Assembly: GCA_007117255.1 (NCBI GenBank) | Contig: SKGU01000281.1 | Span: 1 to 5,267, forward strand | DNA length: 5,267 nt | Source of the DNA: Natronohydrobacter sp. | GTDB taxonomy: Bacteria > Pseudomonadota > Alphaproteobacteria > Rhodobacterales > Rhodobacteraceae | Direction of reading: 5' to 3' | Shown: positions 1 to 5,267 of the stretch, one piece after another | Position numbering within the stretch: position 1 is the first letter of the stretch | Layout of the letters: every line of letters starts with the position of its first letter | Translations under genes and position numbers: made by a program | The notes under the pieces: generated by a model | What the model was told of the DNA's origin: nothing | Database searches by the model: none | What the model saw: only the letters and a program-made list of their open reading frames with translations

Positions 1-542
1 GCACGGATATCGGCATCGAGACCGCCAGCGCGGGCATTCAGGTGCATGGCGGTATGGGCTTTGTCGAGGAAACGGGCGCAGCCCAGTATCTGCGCGATGT
101 GCGTGTGACCGCGATCTATGAGGGCACCAATGGCATTCAGGCGATGGACCTGGTTGGCCGCAAGATGATGGATGGCGGCGAGGCCGCGTTTCGTCTGCTT
201 CAGGAAATCGAGGACGGAGCCGAAGCGGCGCGCGCCGCGCTGCCAGAGTTGGCAGAACCTGTCTGGCAGGCCGCCGAATCGCTGCGCGAGGCGACCGAAT
301 GGCTGGTCGCGCAGGATATGCACGACCGCGCCGCCGGGGCGACGGCCTATCTGCGTGCCTTCGCGCGTGTGCTTGGGGCGCATTACCATCTGAATGCCGC
401 GCGGGCCGAAGGCGGTTCGCGCCGCGCCCTTGCCGATGTCTTTATCAAACGCATCCTGCCCGACCATGCCGCCTGCCTTGCTGCCTTGCGCGCAGGGGCG
501 GAAGGGCTGTATGCGCTGTCAGACGAGGATCTGGCCGCGTAA
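1..542 (+). CDS. Acyl-CoA dehydrogenase, DmdC-type large form, C-terminal part (5' end outside window)
   Basis: FAD-dependent flavoenzyme that oxidises an acyl-CoA to the 2,3-enoyl-CoA in the cytoplasm, passing electrons to electron-transfer flavoprotein. The reading frame is open from base 3 and 179 residues are visible. The first part carries the end of the helical dehydrogenase domain: the IQVHGGMGFVEE segment, then IYEGTNGIQ, whose Glu (codon 120-122) matches the catalytic base of the medium-chain enzymes. The remaining ~120 residues form a mostly helical tail, as in the extra C-terminal domain (PF12806 type) of long, ~590-residue members. That class includes DmdC, the methylmercaptopropionyl-CoA dehydrogenase of DMSP breakdown. 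Many organisms have several paralogues of differing chain preference, so the substrate cannot be set from this fragment and no symbol is given. The TAA stop overlaps the ribosome-binding site of the next gene. Confidence 0.93.
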   Translation, partial: TDIGIETASAGIQVHGGMGFVEETGAAQYLRDVRVTAIYEGTNGIQAMDLVGRKMMDGGEAAFRLLQEIEDGAEAARAALPELAEPVWQAAESLREATEWLVAQDMHDRAAGATAYLRAFARVLGAHYHLNAARAEGGSRRALADVFIKRILPDHAACLAALRAGAEGLYALSDEDLAA

Positions 543-546
543 AGGA
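541..546 (+). promoter_or_regulatory. Shine-Dalgarno that sets the TTG start of the MBL hydrolase
   Basis: AAAGGA lies 7 bases before TTG at 554 and overlaps the TAA (540-542) of the dehydrogenase gene. The hydrolase frame has no ATG or GTG near this point; the frame is open back to 299 only because it overlaps the dehydrogenase gene. The overlap of stop and ribosome-binding site suggests translational coupling of the two genes. Confidence 0.7.
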
Positions 547-553
547 TAAGCCC

Positions 554-1576
554 TTGGTTCTGCGCTATCCGTTCGAGACACCGCCCGAACAGGGCTGCGT
601 CACCGAAATCGCCGAAGGCGTGCTCTGGGCACGCCTGCCGCTGCCGATGGCGCTGGATCACGTCAATGTTTACGCGCTGGACGAGGGCGATCACTGGACG
701 ATTTTCGATGCGGGGCTGGACTCCAAGCGCAATCGCGCGCTTTGGGGGACGCTGCTGAATGGGCCGCTGGCGGGCAAGCCGGTGCGCCGCGTGATTGCCA
801 GTCACCACCATCCTGATCATATCGGGCTTGCGGGCTGGTTTCAGGCCGAAGGGGCCGCACTCTGGACCAGCCGCACCGCGTGGCTGTTTGCGCGCATGCT
901 GGTGCTTGATGCGCAGGAACGCCCCTTGCCCGAAGTGCTGGACTATTGGCGCCGCGCGGGGATGGACGCGCGCATCCTGTCGGAACGTGCGGCAGATCGC
1001 CCGTTCAATTTCTGTGACGTGGTGGCTCCGATGCCGCTGGGCTTCCACCGTCTGGCCGATGGGCAGCTGATCCGCGCCGCAGGTCGGGACTGGGATGTCC
1101 GGCTGGGGCAGGGCCACGCGCCCGATCAGGTGACACTCTGGAGCCGCGACTGCAACCTTGTGCTTGGGGCAGACCAACTCTTGCCCGGCATTTCGCCGAA
1201 TCTGGGTGTCTATGCCACCGAACCCGATGCAGACCCGGTTGCCGAATGGATCGACAGTTGTACCCGGCTTCTGGCCCATGCACGCGACGATCATCTGGTG
1301 CTGCCCGGCCATAAACTGCCCTTCACCGGCTTGCCGCTGCGCCTGCGCCAGAAGATCGAGAATCATCATTCCGCCCTGCGTCGGCTGCACAGCCACCTTG
1401 CTCAGCCACGCCACGCCAGCGCGTGTTTCGCGCCGCTGTTCAAACGCGAAATCACTGATGGGGTTTACGGTCTTGCGCTGGTCGAGGCCGTCGCGCATCT
1501 GAATCACCTTGTGGCAACAGGCTCAGCGCGGCGAACCGAAGATGCAGATGGTGTCTGGCTCTGGGAGGCAATGTGA
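554..1576 (+). CDS. MBL-fold metallo-hydrolase (glyoxalase II / LACTB2-like)
   Basis: A 340-residue cytoplasmic hydrolase of the metallo-beta-lactamase fold; there is no signal peptide. All binuclear metal ligands are present: H84, H86, D88 and H89 in the HHHPDH motif, H188 in GQGHAPDQ, D207 in LGADQLL and H253 in LPGHKLPF. The C-terminal ~80 residues look like the helical or winged-helix extension common in LACTB2-type enzymes. Known relatives cleave thioesters, hydroxyacyl-glutathione, RNA or lactones, so the substrate is open. Placement directly after an acyl-CoA dehydrogenase, with overlapping stop and ribosome-binding site, suggests a thioesterase-like role in acyl-CoA metabolism, but that is inference. 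The start is TTG at 554, supported by AAAGGA 7 bases upstream. The conserved protein begins around LRYPFETPP, so earlier starts inside the dehydrogenase gene are unlikely. A 374-residue open frame on the opposite strand is a codon-bias shadow. Confidence 0.9.
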   Translation: MVLRYPFETPPEQGCVTEIAEGVLWARLPLPMALDHVNVYALDEGDHWTIFDAGLDSKRNRALWGTLLNGPLAGKPVRRVIASHHHPDHIGLAGWFQAEGAALWTSRTAWLFARMLVLDAQERPLPEVLDYWRRAGMDARILSERAADRPFNFCDVVAPMPLGFHRLADGQLIRAAGRDWDVRLGQGHAPDQVTLWSRDCNLVLGADQLLPGISPNLGVYATEPDADPVAEWIDSCTRLLAHARDDHLVLPGHKLPFTGLPLRLRQKIENHHSALRRLHSHLAQPRHASACFAPLFKREITDGVYGLALVEAVAHLNHLVATGSARRTEDADGVWLWEAM

Positions 1577-1601
1577 GGCTGCATCTGAGCTTTTGCAGGG
1601 G

Positions 1602-1630
1602 GTGACAGGCGCGGGAAGATCGGCTATCGA
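1602..1630 (+). promoter_or_regulatory. Candidate sigma-70 type promoter for ctaH and the lipoprotein gene
   Basis: GTGACA at 1602-1607 matches the -35 consensus at 5 of 6 positions. TATCGA at 1625-1630 is a weak -10 (3 of 6) at the ideal spacing of 17 bases. It sits in the 84-base gap between the hydrolase stop and ctaH and predicts a short leader of about 24 bases. Weak -10 boxes are usual in this group. The call rests on sequence match only. Confidence 0.4.
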
Positions 1631-1660
1631 AATTCAAACACCGTTTTGCAGGAGGCCTCG

Positions 1661-1795
1661 ATGGCAGAGCACAAGCATGGCAGCATGGATATCAAAGAGC
1701 AGGAAAAAACCTTCGATGGTTTCATCCGTTATGTGATCTGGGGTGCCGCAATCAGTATCGGGGTCCTGATCTTCATGGCGCTGGTCAACGCCTGA
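1661..1795 (+). CDS. ctaH: aa3-type cytochrome c oxidase subunit IV (small single-helix subunit)
   Basis: A 44-residue membrane protein. Its N-terminal half is short, polar and cytoplasmic, with the signature HKHGSMDI near residues 4-11 followed by a charged stretch. One transmembrane helix runs from about residue 23 to 42. From memory, it matches the Paracoccus denitrificans subunit IV (about 49 residues, ..DHKHGEMDI.., same layout), the family of PF07835. In the Paracoccus oxidase this subunit packs against the catalytic core of the proton-pumping terminal oxidase; its loss is reported to have little effect, so its role is unclear. The start is secure: AGGAGG at 1650-1655 lies 5 bases before the ATG. 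As in relatives, the gene stands apart from the main oxidase operon. The next gene starts 22 bases downstream and is probably co-transcribed. Confidence 0.93.
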   Translation: MAEHKHGSMDIKEQEKTFDGFIRYVIWGAAISIGVLIFMALVNA

Positions 1796-1817
1796 TACTG
1801 GTCTGTCTCGAAAGTAA

Positions 1818-2456
1818 ATGCAGATGAACAGCCGTGCCCAGCGCCGCGCCGTGGTCAATTTCTTGCCCGTTATTCTGGCGCTTGCTATCCTCTCGCTGCT
1901 TTCTGCTTGTGGTGAGCGCATTTATGCCAGCGACGAAGCCGTTCAGGCCGCGCGCTACCAGCATGGCGGAGCTGCCGAACTGACGCTTGTGACGATCATG
2001 AACTACGCGTCAAACCGTGGTGATCACACGGGGCTGTTCATCAATGGGAACGAGCGGGTTCTGTTCGATCCGGCTGGTAGCTGGACGCTAGAGGCGATCC
2101 CCGAACGCAATGATGTGCATTTCGGCATGACCCCTGCTGCCGGTGCATCATACTACATCAGTCATGTGCGTCCGTCGCATTATGCTGTCGTGCAACGGCT
2201 CGTCGTCTCGCCTGAAGTTGCTGAACAGGCCAAGGCACTTGCCTTGCAGGCAGGTCCGGTGCCCCCTGCGCGCTGCGCTGCTGCGACATCGGCTCTGCTG
2301 CGCCAGTTGCCGGGCTTCGAGGGCATTGGCGGGACATTCTTTCCTCAGGTGCTGATGCGTAGTTTTGCCGAGCTTCCGGGCGTGCAGACATATGAGCTGC
2401 ATCATGACGACCCCGACATTCAGGTCAAGATGCTTCAGGTTCAGCGCCCGCTTTAG
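1818..2456 (+). CDS. Uncharacterised lipoprotein, possibly with a permuted NlpC/P60-like fold
   Basis: A 212-residue protein that I do not recognise as a named family. It has a basic N-terminus, a hydrophobic stretch at about 15-30 and a lipobox L28-S29-A30-C31, so it should be exported, cleaved before C31 and lipid-anchored; glycine at +2 would allow outer-membrane sorting. The mature part has a block at residues 62-89 with NYASNRGDHTGLFI followed by RVLFDPAGSW, then SHVRPSHY (115-122) and R152-C153-AAATS. A His at the start of a short strand (H70, HTGLFI) with a later Cys at the head of a helix (C153) is the order seen in circularly permuted papain-like NlpC/P60 proteins (the YiiX/LRAT type), so a thiol hydrolase or amidase fold is possible but unproven. 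The ATG at 1824 is an alternative start; GAAAG at 1810-1814 is a weak ribosome-binding site that is better spaced for 1824. It follows ctaH by 22 bases. Confidence 0.8.
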   Translation: MQMNSRAQRRAVVNFLPVILALAILSLLSACGERIYASDEAVQAARYQHGGAAELTLVTIMNYASNRGDHTGLFINGNERVLFDPAGSWTLEAIPERNDVHFGMTPAAGASYYISHVRPSHYAVVQRLVVSPEVAEQAKALALQAGPVPPARCAAATSALLRQLPGFEGIGGTFFPQVLMRSFAELPGVQTYELHHDDPDIQVKMLQVQRPL

Positions 2457-2524
2457 GTCTCTGCTCATGTAACGGCGGGGCTGCTCTGCTTGCACCCGGC
2501 GCGTGTATTGGTGAAAGAGGGGCC

Positions 2525-3175
2525 ATGAGTGATTTCATCTATGCGCCCCCGGCCGACCCCCCGGCTATTCTGCACGAAGATCATGAACTGGTCTTCGTGG
2601 ACAAACCGTCCGGGCTTTTGTCCGTTCCGGGCAAGGGCGAGCATATGCGCGATTGCATGATCGCGCGGCTGCGCGCGATTTTTCCCGATATCTTGTTGGT
2701 GCACAGGCTGGATCTGGACACCTCAGGCGTCATGGTCTTTGCCCGCACCCCCCATGCACAGCGCCATCTGGGGCTACAATTCGAGAAACGTCAGACGCGC
2801 AAGACCTATATCGCTCGTGTGGCCGGACAGGTGACAGAACGCGCAGGTCGCGTGGATTTGCCGCTGACGGTCGATTGGCCCAATCGCCCGCGCCAGATGG
2901 TCTGCCATGACACCGGACGCCCGGCACAGACCGACTGGGCGCTGATTCGGCATGAGGATGCAGGCTCGCGCCTTCGTCTAATGCCTGTGACCGGGCGCAG
3001 CCACCAGTTGCGTGTACATATGCTGGCGATAGGCCATCCGATCCTTGGCGATCCGCTCTATGCGACTGGCACCGCGCTGGAGCATCCGAGGCTTATGCTG
3101 CATGCGCAAAACCTGCGTTTGCGCCATCCGGACGGCGGCAAGGGGATCACGATCACGGCGCCTGTGCCCTTTTAA
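2525..3175 (+). CDS. rluA: RluA: dual-specificity 23S rRNA (U746) / tRNA (U32) pseudouridine synthase
   Basis: A 216-residue cytoplasmic enzyme that isomerises uridine to pseudouridine in 23S rRNA and tRNA. It has the family hallmark HRLDLDTSG at residues 60-68, with D63 as the catalytic aspartate. Other conserved blocks are VDKPSGLLSVPG (25-36), the VDWPNRPRQMVC block with the TGRPAQT segment after it, and PVTGRSHQLRVHMLAIGHPILGD. These follow E. coli RluA (219 residues) closely, including the DWPNRP segment, and set it apart from the longer RluC and RluD, which carry an S4 domain that is missing here. The ATG has AGAGGGG at 2516-2522, close upstream. It is separated from the lipoprotein gene by 68 bases with no convincing promoter, so it may be read from the upstream unit. 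It converges with the helicase gene, with 99 bases between their stops. Confidence 0.94.
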   Translation: MSDFIYAPPADPPAILHEDHELVFVDKPSGLLSVPGKGEHMRDCMIARLRAIFPDILLVHRLDLDTSGVMVFARTPHAQRHLGLQFEKRQTRKTYIARVAGQVTERAGRVDLPLTVDWPNRPRQMVCHDTGRPAQTDWALIRHEDAGSRLRLMPVTGRSHQLRVHMLAIGHPILGDPLYATGTALEHPRLMLHAQNLRLRHPDGGKGITITAPVPF

Positions 3176-3238
3176 GGGCGGGCAGGGGGGTGGCCTCTGT
3201 GCCTGCGGCTCAGTCAGCCCGTATACAGTCGTCCCTTG

Positions 3239-3265
3239 AAAAAAAGGGGCGCTATCAAGCGCCCC
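3239..3265 (-). terminator. Rho-independent terminator of the RhlE helicase gene
   Basis: A perfect 7-bp stem (GGGGCGC at 3246-3252 with GCGCCCC at 3259-3265) encloses a 6-base loop. On the minus strand it is followed at once by seven T (seven A at 3239-3245 on the plus strand). It starts 9 bases after the helicase TGA. Read on the plus strand the stem has no T run after it, so it would terminate rluA poorly at best, although the hairpin could protect that transcript's 3' end. Confidence 0.88.
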
Positions 3266-3274
3266 ATCTTCAAC

Positions 3275-4588
3275 TCATGCCGAACGGCGCTGGCCATCCC
3301 TGCCGCCAGATTTGGCCGCGCCTTGGCGTTTGCCAAAGGATTTCTGACGCGGTTTGCGTGCCTGGCCGTCGCTGTCACCCTGGCGCGAAGGACGTGCGGG
3401 GCCACCCCGACCCGGACCGCGCTTGCGCGCAGCCGCGCGTGCTGCGCCTGCCATGTCATCTGCCCATGGCGCGCCGCCTGCAATCGCCAGATCACGCTTC
3501 ATCAGTTTCTCGATAGCGCGCAGGTCGCCCATCTCTGCAGGTGCACAAAACGCAATTGCGCGGCCAGAAGCCCCGGCGCGTGCCGTGCGCCCAATCCGGT
3601 GTACATAGTTTTCGGGCACTTCCGGCAGGTCATGGTTATAGACATGGCGCACATCGGGAATATCGATCCCGCGCGCGGCCACATCTGTGGCAACCAGCAC
3701 CTTCAGACGCCCCTCGCGGAACGCCTGCAAGGTGCGCTCGCGTTGACCCTGACTTTTGTTGCCATGGATCGAGCCAGCCTCGATCCCCCAGCCGTTCAGC
3801 AGCTTCATCAGCTTTTCGGCCCCATGCTTGGTGCGCGAAAAGACCAGTGCCAATTCGTCCGGGTGCTGCTTGAGATAGCCTTCCAGTACACGCGCCTTGT
3901 CGCCTTGCGGGACAAAATGCACAGACTGGTCGATCTTGTCAGCAGGCTTGCCGGGCGCGTCCACCTGCACACGTTCCGGACGGTCCAGATAGGCGCTGGC
4001 GATCTCGTTCATCTGCTTGTTCATCGTCGCCGAGAACATCATCGTCTGACGTTCTTTCGGCAGCAATGCCGCGATCTTGCGCAGCGCATGGATGAAGCCC
4101 AGATCAAGCATCTGGTCGGCCTCGTCCAGCACCAGCATTTGTGTCGCTGACAATGTCAACGCGCGCCGGTCCAGAAGGTCCAGCAGACGCCCCGGTGTTG
4201 CGACCAGAATATCGCAACCTTTGGCCAGTTTCTGGATTTGCGGGTTCAGACCCGCACCGCCGACCACGCGCTGCACTTTAAGCGGTGTCTTGCGGGCAAA
4301 GCCGTCCAGTGTTGTGGCGATCTGTGTGACCAGTTCGCGTGTTGGCGCAAGGATCAGCGCTTGTGTCGTCTTGGGTTCAGGGCGGCCAGCCGCCAGCAGG
4401 TTGTGCATGATCGGCAGGCCAAAAGCCAGCGTCTTGCCTGTGCCGGTCTGTGCCAGCCCCAGAATGTCACGGCCCTGCATGATCATCGGGATCGCGCGGG
4501 CCTGGATCGGGGTGGGGGCGCTGAAGCCTTGGGTTTCAAGGCCCGTCATCAGCACCGGGCGTAGCCCGAACATGGTAAAATCAGTCAA
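3275..4588 (-). CDS. rhlE: DEAD-box ATP-dependent RNA helicase, RhlE type
   Basis: A 437-residue cytoplasmic helicase that unwinds short RNA duplexes; in other bacteria RhlE acts in ribosome maturation, RNA decay and cold adaptation. All core motifs are visible: Q motif GFSAPTPIQ (21-29), motif I AQTGTGKT (46-53), Ia PTREL (82-86), Ib TPGR (131-134), II DEAD (155-158), III SAT (186-188), V ATDVAARGID (300-309) and VI HRIGRTARAG (330-339). RhlE-type blocks VFSRTKHGA and SIHGNKSQG support the subgroup. Residues 380-437 form a low-complexity Gly/Arg/Lys-rich tail (17 of about 58 residues basic), probably an unstructured RNA-binding extension. The chosen start is TTG at 4588 (MTDFTMFGL), 6 bases after AGAGGA. 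The ATG at 4573 has no ribosome-binding site. A start at 4744 would add 52 residues unlike the family and run through the leader hairpins. Confidence 0.94.
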   Translation of the reverse strand: MTDFTMFGLRPVLMTGLETQGFSAPTPIQARAIPMIMQGRDILGLAQTGTGKTLAFGLPIMHNLLAAGRPEPKTTQALILAPTRELVTQIATTLDGFARKTPLKVQRVVGGAGLNPQIQKLAKGCDILVATPGRLLDLLDRRALTLSATQMLVLDEADQMLDLGFIHALRKIAALLPKERQTMMFSATMNKQMNEIASAYLDRPERVQVDAPGKPADKIDQSVHFVPQGDKARVLEGYLKQHPDELALVFSRTKHGAEKLMKLLNGWGIEAGSIHGNKSQGQRERTLQAFREGRLKVLVATDVAARGIDIPDVRHVYNHDLPEVPENYVHRIGRTARAGASGRAIAFCAPAEMGDLRAIEKLMKRDLAIAGGAPWADDMAGAARAAARKRGPGRGGPARPSRQGDSDGQARKPRQKSFGKRQGAAKSGGRDGQRRSA

Positions 4589-4594
4589 AATCAG

Positions 4595-4600
4595 TCCTCT
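4595..4600 (-). promoter_or_regulatory. Shine-Dalgarno that sets the TTG start of rhlE
   Basis: AGAGGA on the minus strand (TCCTCT on plus) ends 6 bases before TTG at 4588-4586. The nearest ATG (4573) is about 21 bases away from it, too far for normal initiation. Confidence 0.65.
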
Positions 4601-4604
4601 CACG

Positions 4605-4678
4605 GCCTGCGGCGCAGGCAGAATGCGCCTGCCTTCGCAGGTGCGGGTTTGGGGGTGCAGATCACTGCACCGCCCCCC
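4605..4678 (-). other. Structured 5' leader of rhlE with three hairpins
   Basis: The 212 bases between the membrane-protein stop and rhlE hold no gene. In minus-strand order there is a stem of GGTGCAG pairing (4671-4665 with 4660-4654, extended by three G-C pairs past a bulged base). Next comes an 8-bp stem 4644-4637 / 4632-4625 with a 4-base loop and one G-U pair. Last is a perfect 6-bp stem 4619-4614 / 4610-4605 with a 3-base loop, ending 4 bases before the ribosome-binding site. The inner arms of the last two share the GCAGGC/GCCTGC sequence and can pair with each other instead. There is no T run, so these are not simple terminators. They may control translation or stability of the helicase mRNA; that is inference. 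TTGACA at 4797-4792 could be a -35 box, but no good -10 follows. Confidence 0.45.
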
Positions 4679-4800
4679 ACGCGTGATGTCGGGAAGCATA
4701 TTGCGGGCCGATTGCCCTGCCCATAGCGGAATAAGAATGCTCACGCGGCATCGCTACAGGTATTGCAGCAGATGGGGCGCAACTGCCTAAATGTCAAGCA

Positions 4801-5157
4801 TTAATGCGGATCAGGCTGGCGCGCAGCCAGTGCCAGTGCCCCCGCCAGAGCACACATGGCAATCGGAAACATGGTGAAGACGCCAAAACCAAAAGTCAGA
4901 TACATCCCCGCACTTGACGCAAGTAACAGCACCCCTGCCACCAGATTGACCGAGCGCGCCATCGCTGCGCCCGCAATCGCCATCACAGGGGCGATCAGGC
5001 TCATCGCGCGGATCAGGCCCATATTGGCAACGCCGCCGGTGAATTCCGACAATTCAGGGTAACGAATCAGCAAATCCGTATACCCGAAGCTGAAAAAGCC
5101 TACGAGCATACCCCACAATCCGCCAATCAGGCCAAGGGTCAGTGCCGCATTGCGCAT
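4801..5157 (-). CDS. Small four-helix integral membrane protein of unknown function
   Basis: A 118-residue protein of no family I can name. Four hydrophobic segments are visible at about residues 5-25 (glycine-rich, GLIGGLWGMLVG), 48-66, 70-88 and 90-112, with a short polar tail RQPDPH. The loop between helices 1 and 2 (YTDLLIRYPELSEFTGG, about 26-42) is the only sizeable soluble stretch. There are no catalytic motifs, conserved charged residues within the helices or cysteine pairs, so transport, scaffold or regulatory roles cannot be told apart. The ATG at 5157 has AAGGA at 5172-5168 on the minus strand, 10 bases upstream, an acceptable spacing. The gene lies 212 bases upstream of rhlE in the same direction, and its own upstream region carries phased repeats that may be operator sites. 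Confidence 0.75.
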   Translation of the reverse strand: MRNAALTLGLIGGLWGMLVGFFSFGYTDLLIRYPELSEFTGGVANMGLIRAMSLIAPVMAIAGAAMARSVNLVAGVLLLASSAGMYLTFGFGVFTMFPIAMCALAGALALAARQPDPH

Positions 5158-5184
5158 CTTGAGGTCATCCTTCTGACTTCTTGG

Positions 5185-5252
5185 GCAAAACTACCCGGTA
5201 TGGTGCAGATAAAAGCAAAACTCTTGCGTTTTAACCCCGCTGTGGCAAAATT
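5185..5252. repeat. Three GCAAAAYT direct repeats at exact 30-bp spacing
   Basis: GCAAAACT at 5185-5192, GCAAAACT at 5215-5222 and GCAAAATT at 5245-5252. Start-to-start distance is 30 bp both times, close to three helical turns, so the copies face roughly the same side of the DNA. The ends of the copies nearest the membrane-protein gene lie about 28, 58 and 88 bases upstream of its ATG. The sequence between copies is not repeated. This arrangement suits cooperative binding of a regulator or A-tract bending; no known regulator motif was matched. Confidence 0.55.
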
Positions 5253-5256
5253 TGCC
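5244..5256. promoter_or_regulatory. Perfect palindrome, candidate operator
   Basis: GGCAAA, one central A, then TTTGCC: two 6-base half-sites in perfect inverted order, the form of a dimeric repressor or activator site. It includes the last of the three 30-bp-spaced repeats. The middle copy has a looser version, GCAA-N5-TTGC (5215-5227). It could serve the membrane-protein gene on the minus strand or a gene starting past the right edge. The rest of 5158-5267 shows no open frame and no clear promoter boxes. Confidence 0.4.
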
Positions 5257-5267
5257 CAGTGAAGACA

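Noticed and set aside
299..553. N-terminal extension of the MBL hydrolase from an ATG at 299
   Set aside because: It would overlap the dehydrogenase gene by over 240 bases and gives Arg/Ala/Cys-rich sequence unlike the family. TTG at 554 has a well-placed ribosome-binding site.
383..1507. Open frame of 374 codons on the minus strand opposite the MBL hydrolase
   Set aside because: It is antisense to a gene with all catalytic motifs intact. Its product has no recognisable domain, and long antisense frames are expected in GC-rich DNA with strong codon bias.
2490..2510. Promoter between the lipoprotein gene and rluA
   Set aside because: TTGCAC at 2490 has no -10 at usable spacing; the TATTGG nearby is only 9 bases away.
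3176..3238. Separate terminator for rluA
   Set aside because: Only short, weak stems (for example GGCT/AGCC) and no T run on the plus strand.
3766..3786. Perfect 8-bp inverted repeat GGATCGAG / CTCGATCC inside rhlE
   Set aside because: It falls in codons for the conserved stretch leading into IHGNKSQG. It is explained by coding constraint and has no T run or promoter context.
3236..4150. Open frame of 304 codons on the plus strand opposite rhlE
   Set aside because: It is antisense to helicase motifs and starts inside the terminator A run. The product is a Cys/Arg/His-rich composition typical of a shadow frame.
4589..4744. N-terminal extension of RhlE from an ATG at 4744
   Set aside because: The extra 52 residues do not resemble RhlE proteins, which begin just before the Q motif, and the region is full of hairpins. 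AGAGGA supports TTG at 4588.
4769..4797. Promoter for rhlE at TTGACA (4797-4792, minus strand)
   Set aside because: The -35 match is perfect, but at 16-18 bases spacing the -10 positions read CCATCT, CATCTG or ATCTGC, which are poor. Not strong enough to list as a promoter.

Overview
The window looks like chromosomal DNA of an alphaproteobacterium of the Rhodobacteraceae (Rhodobacter/Paracoccus/Roseobacter group). The strongest evidence is a 44-residue gene at 1661-1795 for the small single-helix subunit IV of an aa3-type cytochrome c oxidase. That subunit is known from Paracoccus and relatives, and the product keeps the HKHG.MDI signature. GC-rich coding sequence, TTG starts and the gene types also fit. 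No mobile element, phage gene, CRISPR array, tRNA or rRNA was seen.

Layout: two gene groups converge on a transcription terminator near 3239-3265. The plus-strand group holds (1) the C-terminal part of a large DmdC-type acyl-CoA dehydrogenase, 1-542; (2) a metallo-beta-lactamase-fold hydrolase, 554-1576, with a TTG start and a Shine-Dalgarno sequence that overlaps the preceding stop codon; (3) the oxidase subunit IV gene (ctaH), 1661-1795, behind a plausible promoter; (4) an uncharacterised lipoprotein, 1818-2456; (5) RluA pseudouridine synthase, 2525-3175.

The minus-strand group holds a 4-helix membrane protein of unknown function (4801-5157) and, downstream of it, an RhlE-type DEAD-box RNA helicase (3275-4588). 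A 212-base gap separates the two. It contains three strong hairpins, two of which can re-pair with each other, just upstream of the helicase ribosome-binding site. Upstream of the membrane protein, 5158-5267 is non-coding and carries three copies of GCAAAAYT spaced exactly 30 bp apart, the last forming a GGCAAA-A-TTTGCC palindrome.

The genes do not form one pathway. The dehydrogenase and hydrolase look translationally coupled and may share acyl-CoA metabolism. ctaH and the lipoprotein look co-transcribed. RluA and RhlE both act on RNA but are transcribed towards each other. Most of the window is ordinary conserved chromosome. The points most worth following are the phased upstream repeats, the structured helicase leader and the lipoprotein, which may have a permuted NlpC/P60-like fold. 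I found no clear evidence of a new multi-gene system.
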